This document shows, in pieces, positions 26,280 to 34,975 of a stretch of 35,265 bases of DNA. The position numbers were made by a program, and so were the translations under genes. The stretch's first letter is position 1, and every line of letters begins with the position of its first letter. The notes under the pieces were generated by a model. That model did no database searches, was not told the origin of the DNA, and worked only from the letters and a program-made list of their open reading frames with translations. Source of the DNA: JANQIV01 sp050117315 (lineage in GTDB: Bacteria > Bacteroidota > Ignavibacteria > Ignavibacteriales > Melioribacteraceae); contig JASFMY010000067.1 in the NCBI GenBank assembly GCA_050117315.1, forward strand, positions 1-35,265. Direction: 5' to 3'.

Positions 26280-29200
26280 CTATTTTGTTATAACCATCTT
26301 CTTAACTTCACTAAAGGAGTTGGTAGTTAGCCTGTAAAAGTAAACTCCAGACGGCAAATTACCGACACTAAAAGTAACAGAATAATTTCCGGCCGTTTGA
26401 ACAGTATTTACCAAAACGGCAACTTCTTGCCCAAGAGTATTATAAATGGTCAAATTAACTTTGCTGTTATTTGCAATTGCATATGTTATTTTGGTTGATG
26501 GGTTAAACGGGTTAGGATAATTCTGATGCAGCGCAAATTTATCAGGAATGAGAGAATTGGTTTTCTGGCTTTGTTCTTTCTTTAATGCCGGGCTGCCGAT
26601 TTCATAAGTTTCATCTTGGTGTACAAAAACAGCAATATCGTCATAGCCTTTCACTACGCTGTTAAATATAACTTCGTAACTCGGCAAGAATCTCGATGAG
26701 TTAAAATTCTTGGTCCATACCAGAAGTATCTCAGACGGATTTTTATAATCATAATATTTACCGCTTTCGGAGTTGCCTAATACACTTATAGCAATTTCAA
26801 CAGCTTTTTCTTCCTGCAAAGGAAGATACGGTGTTTCTTTTTTTACCCACGATGCCCCTTCAAAAGCAGCATCATCTGTATTAAGCATTATTACTAGGTT
26901 AGCAGTTTCCTGTGATTTGCCGTTATTCATAGCTACTAAATAGTAGTCTTCTTGTGAATCAAGATCAACAACTTCCAATGTTTTTGAAAAACTGCCGGCC
27001 GAAAAAATTTCATTGAACTCGTCAAAGGCCATTAGAGGTTCCGGAAGCAGCTTTTTCCAATCATAAGTACCTACACCGATTTTTGAGTTTAAGTTTTCAG
27101 CAAGTTGATTATCTGTTTTTGCCCGGGCATATGTCAACTCTACATTCCTATAAATGTCATTTTTTGTATTGCTATCAAAATCGTCCGGTGGTTCGCAGAT
27201 AGAACGGTAACTGCCTTCAACCGGGTCATAATAAGAATCTTTGAACACCTGTGCAGATACATAAGCGTTATAACCAAGACCTGATGTACGGGGATCATTC
27301 AGCCACAGCCAGTACAGTGTAACGTCCGGTATATTCCAGACACTACTCTGATCGCACGGATCCAAATCAGTTACAAATCCCCTTACAACCAACCAGTTAT
27401 AGTCTGCTTCAACCGGGACAAAAGCAGGAGTATTGGATTGATCGGCACCTGGTACCTGGTAATCTACCCAGTGAACAATTTTCTTGAGGCTGAGATCCTC
27501 ATCGGCTTCAGCAAAAGCTGAAAAATGATAAGGACCGGGTTCTTCACCGTTCATTGCGTTCCTTAGATCGGTTGCATTCATATCCTCGCCCGGTGTACCC
27601 TGATGGTATGTTGTATAAATATAATCTTGGTCATGAGCATAAGTATCATCTATAAACTTAAGTGTCATCAGCGCCGAAGCACCGGCAGTGTAATAATCAT
27701 ACAAAGCGGTTTCCTGGGGAAATATATCCGTTCCGTCTTCAACACCAAGGTGCAGAACATAAAACGGTGAAAGCATTTCTACTTTACCGAATCCGTAAAT
27801 GTTATCTTTTCCTGCAACACCTAAATCAACAGTACAATCCTGGTACAGGTAATCTTTTATGTTATCAACAGTATGAGTCGGGAAAGCCGACTTGATTAGT
27901 GCACAAACACCAGCCACATGAGGGGAGGCTTGAGAAGTTCCGCCAAAATCACCGCCATATGCAAAACATATACAATTATCCGGTGCAGTAACGTCGGGTT
28001 TAATTCGTCCGTCATTTGTCGGCCCCTGGGAACTGTAAGGTTCCTGCGGTCCCGAATCATAGTTATCCTTGTGTATTGCTCCAACTGTTACAACTTCCTC
28101 AACTGTAGCAGGATCAACAAGGCTGCTGCTTGCCTGGTAATAGTCCCAAGTATCGAACCAATTAAACAAGGTGAAATCAACGTCAACAGTTGCATTAACT
28201 TTTTCTACCACAACACCGTAAAAAGCTAGTCCCCCTCTAGTTTGTGTATGTATTTCTTCTTCCGGGTATTGTGTTCCGGTTTGAGGATTGGTAGAGCTGG
28301 CAACAATCTGCCACTGTGTTCCCGAGGGATATGCTAAACGTACCACATGCAGATCATAATCCTGATCAGAACCGGGATAGTCATCCCAATTGAGAAATAC
28401 TGAGAGATCAATATCTGATTGGTAAATATAACCCTGACCGGGAGCCGGACCGAACACATTGATATTTCCTCCCGCACCGCTGAAATCGTGATAACCAATA
28501 CCGTCATCATCAAATACTCCCCTGTAATGAAATCCATCAGCCTCATTGCCGGCAGCATTAACCCATACAATTCCGTAGTCTATTGCTTCGTTTGCTACAT
28601 CGCATACGTAACCTGTACCGTCGTAATATCCTCCTGCAAGATACCAGCCTACAGAGTGGTTAATAACATGAATATTGTTCATTTCACATGTGTCTTCAGC
28701 CAACTGCAGGTGTGTAAAAGTACCTATCTTATATAGGTAAAGCTCCGCGTCCGGGGCAACATCATAAACAGCTTCCGCTACCGCAGTACCGTGTTGAGTA
28801 CCAGTCTGAAGGCCTGTCCCGGTAAAATCGTGACTAACATATGTTGGCGGTATATCCCCGTTGGCTTGCGCAGAGTCTAATAGGTTGAAACCAAGGTCAA
28901 TAACAGCTACCTTTGCATCTGCACCTGTATAACCTGCCGAATGCCACTCATCAGCTTCCATTAGAAACGGACCTTCGCCTATGACCTCAAATGCTTTCGG
29001 TTTCAAAGGCTGCCTTATTCGCCAAATTCCTTTAACATTTTCGGCTACATCATGTAACCGTTCAATGGGTATTTCAACCAGCATAGAAAGTTCGGCTTTT
29101 GCCTGAACAACACCCCCAAGTTCAATAAGAGCTTTCTCATCAATGTCTGACGTTGTACGTCCGTACTGCGGATAAACTTCGACAACAACAATTTTATCAT

Positions 29201-29447
29201 CTACCAATTCTAATTTGGATTTTAAAGCATATTTCTTAAAATCTTTGTTTTCTTTATATAGTTCATAAAGAGTATTTAATGATGAAGATAATTTCAATTT
29301 CTGAATACTTTTAGCATGAATTGAAGTTGATTGTTCAATTCGAAGAGTTTCGAGTTTTGCGCTCTTAAATTCTTGAGCAAAAATCGATATATTCAACGCC
29401 CCCATCATAAAAATAAAAGTAAAAAATAAATTTTTAATTTTAATCAT
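26280..29447 (-). CDS. Secreted S8 subtilisin-like protease with T9SS sorting domain
   Basis: 1055 aa. Signal peptide about 1-24 (ends IFAQ). Residues about 25-165 are a long propeptide-like region. The subtilase domain carries D184 in VAVIDLGF, H219 in TQHGTAVAE, oxyanion Asn in AAGNEAD and the catalytic Ser505 in GTSQASPHVAG. About 200 residues lie between the Asn and the Ser, longer than in simple subtilisins; part of this (SDIDLSVFLNWDDYPGSDQDYDL broken here: FLNWDDYPGS then DQDYDLHVV) looks like an inserted PPC-type beta domain. A long middle region of unknown fold follows, then the C-terminal T9SS domain from HQNYPNPFNPSTKITY to KKMVITK. Start has GGGAGGAA upstream. Predicted extracellular; substrate unknown. 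Monocistronic by spacing. Confidence 0.94.
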   Translation of the reverse strand: MIKIKNLFFTFIFMMGALNISIFAQEFKSAKLETLRIEQSTSIHAKSIQKLKLSSSLNTLYELYKENKDFKKYALKSKLELVDDKIVVVEVYPQYGRTTSDIDEKALIELGGVVQAKAELSMLVEIPIERLHDVAENVKGIWRIRQPLKPKAFEVIGEGPFLMEADEWHSAGYTGADAKVAVIDLGFNLLDSAQANGDIPPTYVSHDFTGTGLQTGTQHGTAVAEAVYDVAPDAELYLYKIGTFTHLQLAEDTCEMNNIHVINHSVGWYLAGGYYDGTGYVCDVANEAIDYGIVWVNAAGNEADGFHYRGVFDDDGIGYHDFSGAGGNINVFGPAPGQGYIYQSDIDLSVFLNWDDYPGSDQDYDLHVVRLAYPSGTQWQIVASSTNPQTGTQYPEEEIHTQTRGGLAFYGVVVEKVNATVDVDFTLFNWFDTWDYYQASSSLVDPATVEEVVTVGAIHKDNYDSGPQEPYSSQGPTNDGRIKPDVTAPDNCICFAYGGDFGGTSQASPHVAGVCALIKSAFPTHTVDNIKDYLYQDCTVDLGVAGKDNIYGFGKVEMLSPFYVLHLGVEDGTDIFPQETALYDYYTAGASALMTLKFIDDTYAHDQDYIYTTYHQGTPGEDMNATDLRNAMNGEEPGPYHFSAFAEADEDLSLKKIVHWVDYQVPGADQSNTPAFVPVEADYNWLVVRGFVTDLDPCDQSSVWNIPDVTLYWLWLNDPRTSGLGYNAYVSAQVFKDSYYDPVEGSYRSICEPPDDFDSNTKNDIYRNVELTYARAKTDNQLAENLNSKIGVGTYDWKKLLPEPLMAFDEFNEIFSAGSFSKTLEVVDLDSQEDYYLVAMNNGKSQETANLVIMLNTDDAAFEGASWVKKETPYLPLQEEKAVEIAISVLGNSESGKYYDYKNPSEILLVWTKNFNSSRFLPSYEVIFNSVVKGYDDIAVFVHQDETYEIGSPALKKEQSQKTNSLIPDKFALHQNYPNPFNPSTKITYAIANNSKVNLTIYNTLGQEVAVLVNTVQTAGNYSVTFSVGNLPSGVYFYRLTTNSFSEVKKMVITK

Positions 29448-29950
29448 AAGGCTTCCTCCCGTAAAAAAATTGTTTTATTATTTAATTTTATTAACCTATT
29501 GCAATAGTAGGATAACTAAATAGATAATATAAATTGAGTGCAGATATAGCCCTAATTTGGCGGCTGTCTGCACCTTATAAGAATATAGTCAAATCTTTTG
29601 ACCATAATAGAACCTCATCTTTTTGAATATTTTAAGAACCGAAGAAGTTGATAATTAATAATGTGGCAACAAATATGTCACCAACATGTGAATAATAAAT
29701 TTAAGTTACCAAGAAGGAGAACAATTCATTACTTGTAGTTATAAGATTGTTAAGTATATTACAAATATAAAATAAAACAGTCTAAAAGTTGTTGAGAGAT
29801 AATAATCAACTACTTACCTTCAATCAACTTGAGGAGACCGTTTATGCATATCTAACGAGTTTTCATTTAAGCAATTGCATCTCGAATTCCATTTCTTTCA
29901 TTATTTCTTAAAAAAAGAATAAATAATCCTTTTTTTTAAAGCTGCAAAGG
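29448..29950. other. 503-base gene-free A/T-rich region between the two protease genes
   Basis: No convincing frame on either strand. It should hold the subtilase promoter. A nested hairpin lies at 29538-29573: outer stem GTGCAGA/TCTGCAC with an inner AGCC/GGCT. An A/T stem with a T run on the minus strand (about 29906-29940) could end the metalloprotease transcript. Confidence 0.6.
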
Positions 29951-32827
29951 CTATTTTAATAAAACAAATTTCTTAGTTTCACTAAAAGAACCTGCTTGTA
30001 ACCTATAAAAATAAACCCCGCTTGCAAACATTCCCCCATCAAAAGTAACTTGATAATAACCTGCATCTTTATCTTCATTTACTAAGACTTCTATTTGTCT
30101 ACCTTGAATATCAAACACTTTCAAGGATACAAATTCTTTTGAAGGTAACTGATAATTTATTGTGGTCGTTGGATTAAATGGATTAGGGAAATTTTGTGAC
30201 AAATCGAATTCTAGAGGAATAGACTCTTTAGCAAAAACCGAGGTTACTGTTCCAGTCGGAAGAAACAAGTCATCTATCCAAGTCCCATCGGAACCTTCAG
30301 AATCGGAACCATCTTTTTCGTAACTCCAGGTTAATGTGTGCTTTCCTGCCGACAAAGAATAAGTTGCACGTTCCCAATTTGTAATACCTGACCACGAGTC
30401 TTGTTCAATGTGGTCAATAAAAAATCGTAAGTAATCATGTAACTCTTCTGATGAAACCATAAATGCAAATGAGATTTCAGCATTATCCGAAATTTCCACT
30501 TCGAGTTCAATATTAGTAGACTGATTATCCGAGATTAAACCTGACACAGCTGAATAATCTCCTGAATTAGATGTTGCATTTGACGCTTCCCATAATGCAT
30601 CGCCACTTAACTGCCAATTAAACGGGACAACTTGCTGAATATCACCACTTTCAAAGGTTTCGGTTAAATTGTCTACAGTGATAATTTTTGCTACTTCAGA
30701 TGTAATATTGTTTGTTATAGTATCGTTGCCTGATAAACCAGTTATTGTAGCAAGATATTGCAACTTGTATTCTCCTCTTATATCGGGAATAAAGGAAACT
30801 GATGAATTTTGTGGGTTTATTATGGAAGCATTACTGCTTTGGGGTGTATGCAAAGACCATGAATAATTTGCATTTAATGATTGCAAATCATTTGGATAGG
30901 ATACATTTGCGGTTGCATTAACAGTTGTATTCATGGAAACAAAAGGGGTAGACATTAAAACATTGGCAACCAGCAACTGGGCAGGAATCAATATTGTTGT
31001 ATTAGAACTTGATGAATCCGGATTACTCAAGCGAGGAAAATCCAGAAAACGACTACCAATGTTAATTCCAGCGTTTTCCAAAAATTCTTCAACTCCCGAA
31101 CTTCGAGTGTATAAATTATTAGTGATTCTCCAAATAACTATCTGACTAGAGTAATCATTTTCGCAGAAAATCTCCTGATCGTCAATATAGTCAACTAATT
31201 GTTGTAATATTGATGCCGCTTCAATACCTTCCCACCCTCCCAAACTCGGTGCCAGATCAAAGCGTCTCCCGAAAGATGGGATATGGTCATACAAATCAAC
31301 GCAAGCAACATAAATTCCATTTAATGTTTTGGTATCGCCCGAATTTACAAACATATTTTCTGATCTTGTGATAACAAAATTTTGTTCGGAACCCTCTTTA
31401 TTGACAAGTATATTACCCGGGCTAACTTCTACAGTTAAACCTGGAGATGATGCTATAGCATCTATATCGCTCTGCTGAACAGAAGCTGTTTTATCTGCCA
31501 TTATATCATTTTCATGACCGGATTTGGGTGTTGTTACACGTTGATTCATTTCTTTTGAAAGCCATGTCTTAAGTTGCTCTACTGTAATATTGCTATAATT
31601 TGGTTGTATCTCCTTAGCCAAATCCTCACTGGTAAATATTGCGCCGTCATTTTTACGACGCCATGTTCCGTCGGATTGTTTGTTATAATCATTATACCTA
31701 TCGGGTAAACCGAAAAGATGTCCGGCTTCATGAGCATACATTCCATCCAAAAGTGTTCCCTCTGTCCTCCATTGACCCGATCTTATTCCTTCATTAATTT
31801 CTCCGATACTACTAACATAACTGGTACCTGATCCTACTAATTCAATTTGGTGATAACCCGCAGTACTGGGAGCTGAAGTTGCAGAAGTATTCAATCTTGT
31901 TACAACGTCAACTGTAAGATTCTTTCCACCTGTTGTATGTCCACCCCAGGTATTTTCAATTGCGGACTCAATACGTTTTACATTTTCACTATTCGCGTGA
32001 GTACCCCAAAACTCAAGGTAAAGAGTTAGCGATAAATCATCTGATGTTACATTCGTCGTATTGTTCACAGTTATAGATACCTGGTCGCCATAATAATTTC
32101 CCTTGCCTTCCAAAGTGGCAATGCCGGAAGCAACAGCTTTTTTTAATGGTATTCTATATGACACTACTGTGCCGGCGTGAGAATCGTTAGGAGTATTTAG
32201 ATTCGAGGGATTTATTAATGAGCGATTAGATAAGTTGGCAGCACTTCCGTTATGCGTTTTTAAACGTAATATATCATCTTGTAAATACAATGCAGATGAA
32301 GTGGCTGAATTTATATCACACGGGTCTATTGGTATAATTATGGGGGATGTATAAACCTCATATACAAGATTGTAAGTAGATGGCGTCACATTATTGATTG
32401 TAAGTATAATATTATCAAACTCTGATAAAGTCACATTCTGAGTTCTAACTTCATGTGTTATACCATTTGCTCTAACTGTCAACCTTGCAAATGTTGTTCC
32501 TGTTACCAGTGAATCGCTATAGTCAGTAGCAAGATTGAAAAAATCGTTGTTTTGAATAGACTGCCAAATTTGATCGAGTTCGGAAGCGGATAATGTAAAA
32601 TCCTTTTCTTCAAGAGGCGGCTCACCTACATCCCCAGGAATAAAACGTACGTATTCAGACTGTCCATTTGCCGTTATATGTAAAACTGCATTTTCTGTCC
32701 AAGGTGAGGTACCGCCAGCTACAGCAAGAATGTCAAAATCCTCCGGAATGTTGTTTTGACCAAATATTAATGAAAAAGATGCAAATAAAAGAAACGAAAT
32801 AACTGTCTTATAAGGCTTGAATTTCAC
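29951..32827 (-). CDS. Secreted metzincin-like zinc metalloprotease with T9SS sorting domain
   Basis: 958 aa from a GTG start preceded by AGGAGG. Signal peptide about 1-23 (ends FGQ). Residues about 28-150 form an N-terminal domain that is also encoded alone by the gene upstream. The zinc motif is HEAGHLFGLPD: H366, E367, H370 and probable third ligand D376. DIMAD at 441-445 fits a metzincin Met-turn; third-ligand Asp is also reminiscent of M6-type proteases. About 640-730 is a PKD/Ig-like region. About 730-870 is a beta-sandwich domain with ISFAFMVSSE and DGTWIDDLFLP. The last 85 residues are the T9SS domain, SQNFPNPFNPTTTINY to KKFVLLK. Predicted extracellular; substrate unknown. No clotting, toxin or virulence role can be inferred. 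Confidence 0.9.
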   Translation of the reverse strand: MKFKPYKTVISFLLFASFSLIFGQNNIPEDFDILAVAGGTSPWTENAVLHITANGQSEYVRFIPGDVGEPPLEEKDFTLSASELDQIWQSIQNNDFFNLATDYSDSLVTGTTFARLTVRANGITHEVRTQNVTLSEFDNIILTINNVTPSTYNLVYEVYTSPIIIPIDPCDINSATSSALYLQDDILRLKTHNGSAANLSNRSLINPSNLNTPNDSHAGTVVSYRIPLKKAVASGIATLEGKGNYYGDQVSITVNNTTNVTSDDLSLTLYLEFWGTHANSENVKRIESAIENTWGGHTTGGKNLTVDVVTRLNTSATSAPSTAGYHQIELVGSGTSYVSSIGEINEGIRSGQWRTEGTLLDGMYAHEAGHLFGLPDRYNDYNKQSDGTWRRKNDGAIFTSEDLAKEIQPNYSNITVEQLKTWLSKEMNQRVTTPKSGHENDIMADKTASVQQSDIDAIASSPGLTVEVSPGNILVNKEGSEQNFVITRSENMFVNSGDTKTLNGIYVACVDLYDHIPSFGRRFDLAPSLGGWEGIEAASILQQLVDYIDDQEIFCENDYSSQIVIWRITNNLYTRSSGVEEFLENAGINIGSRFLDFPRLSNPDSSSSNTTILIPAQLLVANVLMSTPFVSMNTTVNATANVSYPNDLQSLNANYSWSLHTPQSSNASIINPQNSSVSFIPDIRGEYKLQYLATITGLSGNDTITNNITSEVAKIITVDNLTETFESGDIQQVVPFNWQLSGDALWEASNATSNSGDYSAVSGLISDNQSTNIELEVEISDNAEISFAFMVSSEELHDYLRFFIDHIEQDSWSGITNWERATYSLSAGKHTLTWSYEKDGSDSEGSDGTWIDDLFLPTGTVTSVFAKESIPLEFDLSQNFPNPFNPTTTINYQLPSKEFVSLKVFDIQGRQIEVLVNEDKDAGYYQVTFDGGMFASGVYFYRLQAGSFSETKKFVLLK

Positions 32828-32893
32828 TTTATCCTCCTTGTTGGTTAAGCAAAATTGCTATTTATGCATTTACCTGGAGAATTCCGAAGCCCA

Positions 32894-33376
32894 TTAAAGG
32901 GTAAGAGTTAAACCTTCCGGTAATAACTTGTTAATAGAAGTAATTATCGAATCGATTTTTTCAGGAACAGTGTTTTCCACCCTGACAATATGTGAATGTT
33001 TGTTTGCTGCAATAGTTAAACGGGCATAAAATCCACCGATAATGTTCCCCTTTTTATATTCTGATTCCATTGAGAAAAATTCGTTAATTGAAATGCATCT
33101 CCAGATGTTAATTAAATCCTGTTCTTTTATTAAAAACTCTTTTTCTTCAATAGGCGGTGCTCCAATATCCCCGGGAATAAATTTTGAATATTTACAATTA
33201 CCATTTACGTTAATCAATAAATAATAATTTTCTTCCCAAGGATGCAACCCACCAGCTACAACCTCAATTTTTAAATCACTAGGCAAGTCGCTTTTATTTA
33301 TATTTTGACATGTCATAATTAAATATCCGGTTAACAAAATTATGATAGGGGAAAAAATACTTTTCATTAGAACCAT
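32894..33376 (-). CDS. Exported single-domain protein matching the metalloprotease N-terminal domain
   Basis: 160 aa. A hydrophobic N-terminus ends in LIMTC, so it may be a lipoprotein with a non-standard lipobox or simply a secreted protein. Residues about 32-153 align without gaps to residues 28-149 of the metalloprotease encoded 66 bases downstream; I count about 50 identities in 122 positions, including AGG..PW.EN, FIPGD.G.PP.EEK.F, IW, FF and ARLT. The pattern (strands, then a helix ending in FF, then a strand pair and a final helix) recalls emfourin-type inhibitors of metalloproteases; this is a resemblance, not a match I could verify. It could be a propeptide-like inhibitor, a chaperone, or an unrelated duplicate. 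Start could also be the ATG nine bases later. Same strand, likely same transcript. Confidence 0.8.
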   Translation of the reverse strand: MVLMKSIFSPIIILLTGYLIMTCQNINKSDLPSDLKIEVVAGGLHPWEENYYLLINVNGNCKYSKFIPGDIGAPPIEEKEFLIKEQDLINIWRCISINEFFSMESEYKKGNIIGGFYARLTIAANKHSHIVRVENTVPEKIDSIITSINKLLPEGLTLTL

Positions 33377-33502
33377 TTTCCCGTTTTTTTCGTAGAACTA
33401 TGAGTTAATATTATTTTATTAAAGTAAACTTTCAACTACTATTATAAACCTGTTAAGTGAAATTAAGCAAAAGTATATTTAGCTCTAATTAAACTTTAAT
33501 AA

Positions 33503-33682
33503 TTAAAAAAAGCTTACTAATAAATTTCTAAAAGTCACAGCAATCATCTTTGATAAAATACAAATTCTAAAACCATCGAATGATTTAGCATAGTTTCTAC
33601 GAATCATGAACTGACCAAAGAATTGAGCCAAAAGAGTCTCAATTCTTTGTTGAACTTTGTTTAAAATACAATTAATAAAATT
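33503..33682 (-). pseudogene. C-terminal remnant of an IS982-type transposase
   Basis: A short minus frame bounded by stops reads QQRIETLLAQFFGQFMIRR followed by NYAKSFDGFRICILSKMIAV and TFRNLLVSFF. The order R-I-E-T..QF.QFMI.RNYAKSF.GF..RI.SK..A.T is the C-terminal hallmark of IS982-family transposases of Bacteroidota. Only the last about 50 residues remain; the frame upstream is not recognisable, and the Cys and Met substitutions suggest decay. A perfect 12-bp inverted repeat (33616-33649) lies inside it. Confidence 0.7.
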
Positions 33683-34080
33683 TTAATGAAAGTAAATTCT
33701 AATTGGCCTGCTTCATTTTAAATAACATTCTAATTTGATTTAGATATAATCAATTTATATCAACATGCTCTATGCAACTTAAAGATGAAACCGTTGAACA
33801 AAGGACTCCACCGAAGAAAAGAATTTGGTTGCTATTCTTAATTCATTAGCGCCAGGATTAAAAGTGTGTTGCGGAAGTCTACTTTGTTTAGTTGGAACCC
33901 GTACGAAGTGAACGGTAAGAACCGAGCTTGCGAGCTCAGCGAAACTAAATCTTATTTTCCCGGTTTATAAAATTTAACACAAGATTATAACTGTTAATAT
34001 CTTTACTATTTATAAGTAAATAACACCACGTCTTTAGGATTGTAGTTATTACAAAAAAGGAAAACAGTTGAAGTGACGTA
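33683..34080. other. Gene-free region with a possible multi-branched structure at 33887-33949
   Basis: No gene recognised. TTTAGTT (33887-33893) and AACTAAA (33943-33949) enclose two small hairpins: CCGT/ACGG and GAGCT-TGCG-AGCTC, a perfect 5-bp stem with a four-base loop. The pattern suggests a folded nucleic acid or a mobile-element end; identity unknown. Confidence 0.4.
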
Positions 34081-34310
34081 ATGTACTTAGTACAAATCGG
34101 GAAACCGGGCGGAGGTAGCTAATGTACTTTGTACAAAACGAAAAATCGGGTGGAAGGAACCAATGTACTTTGTACAAATCGGGAAACCGGGTGGAGGGAG
34201 CCAATGTACTTTGTACAAATCAGGAAATCGAGCGGAGGCGACCAATGTACTCAGTACAAACTGAGAAACCGGGCGAAATCAAGCAATGTACTCAGTACAT
34301 TACTGAAAAT
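34081..34310. repeat. 41-bp tandem array carrying a conserved palindrome, six units
   Basis: Units begin ATGTAC at 34081, 34122, 34163, 34204, 34245 and 34286, exactly 41 bases apart; the last is partial. Each starts with the palindrome TGTAC-N3-GTACA. The five-base arms are identical in all six copies, while the centre varies (TTA, TTT, TTT, TTT, TCA, TCA) and the other about 28 bases drift (for example AATCGGGAAACCGGG to AACTGAGAAACCGGG). The 41-base period equals about four helical turns, so all palindromes face the same side of the helix. Short frames through it are artefacts, since 41 is not a multiple of three. Confidence 0.93.
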
Positions 34311-34385
34311 CTTCAGGAGTAGAATAGTGTAATCTGTATGCCAATTGAATCAATTCTAAACAATCTCTAATAAAAAAAAGGATTC

Positions 34386-34484
34386 ATGGAAAACTTAAAC
34401 AGATTATTAATCACAAGCAGAACCACGGAAGTAGACGCCGTTTCAGATATAATTGCTGCTTTTAGAGACTACCTAAGATTCTAA
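34386..34484 (+). CDS. Possible 32-aa small protein
   Basis: A frame beginning MENLNRLLITSRTTEVDAV follows an AAGGA ribosome-binding site four bases upstream. The sequence is balanced and could form helices, but it is short and I recognise no family. It lies between the 41-bp array and the candidate RNA. Confidence 0.25.
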   Translation: MENLNRLLITSRTTEVDAVSDIIAAFRDYLRF

Positions 34485-34753
34485 CTGTAACTGAATACTT
34501 GTTCCATAATGCAGAGTGTGTTGCATAACTCTGAATGGTCGGCAAAGAAATTGCGAAAGAGAAGAAAAGTAAAAAGAGATATCGAGAAAAAACGATAGGT
34601 AAAAAAGCACTATGCTGCGAAAATGTTATATTCAGTAAATTTAGAGGACTTAGGACCGAAGGATGATTTCTAGAGAAAGTTAGAAACAGTTTTAGATTTG
34701 AGATGATTTTATGACTCCTCAACGAAAATATTTGGATTGTGATGGTTAAATTT

Positions 34754-34975
34754 TTTTACAATAGTGTAAAACGGTTTCGCCGGAATTAACCTTTTCCTGG
34801 AATGCTATGCAGCTCGATTAGAAACTCTGTATAGTGGAGCTACTTGATTATTAATTCCGAAATTCCAGAATGAGATATTAAAGAATACACCTTCGAAAGA
34901 AGTGGTTTTCTAAGTTTCACTAAACAAAATTACGACTCCCCGGAGCTACTTTTTGGTAGCTCCTTTTGTTTTTTT
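34754..34975 (+). ncRNA. Candidate structured RNA ending in an orphan terminator
   Basis: No coding frame ends here, yet a strong plus-strand terminator closes it. Upstream are a perfect 7-bp hairpin (34754-34771), a long-range stem GGAATTAA (34782-34789) with TTAATTCC (34851-34858), and nested inside it GCAGCTC (34809-34815) facing GAGCTAC (34837-34843) with one mismatch. It does not show the conserved cores of SRP RNA, tmRNA or RNase P RNA. The start is uncertain. Confidence 0.4.
34942..34975 (+). terminator. Strong Rho-independent terminator without an obvious gene
   Basis: Perfect 8-bp stem GGAGCTAC/GTAGCTCC, six-base loop, then TTTTGTTTTTTT. It implies a transcript from the left on the plus strand. 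Confidence 0.92.

Noticed and set aside
33887..33949. Integron attC site
   Set aside because: The outer arms do not fit the RYYYAAC/GTTRRRY core sites, and no integrase or cassette is nearby.
34081..34310. Small proteins beginning MYFVQ or MYKTK inside the 41-bp array
   Set aside because: The period is not a multiple of three, so frames shift between units; the open stretches are by-products of the repeat.
34462..34722. 86-aa minus-strand frame
   Set aside because: No family, no ribosome-binding site, and low-complexity hydrophobic content of the kind produced by A-rich DNA on the other strand.
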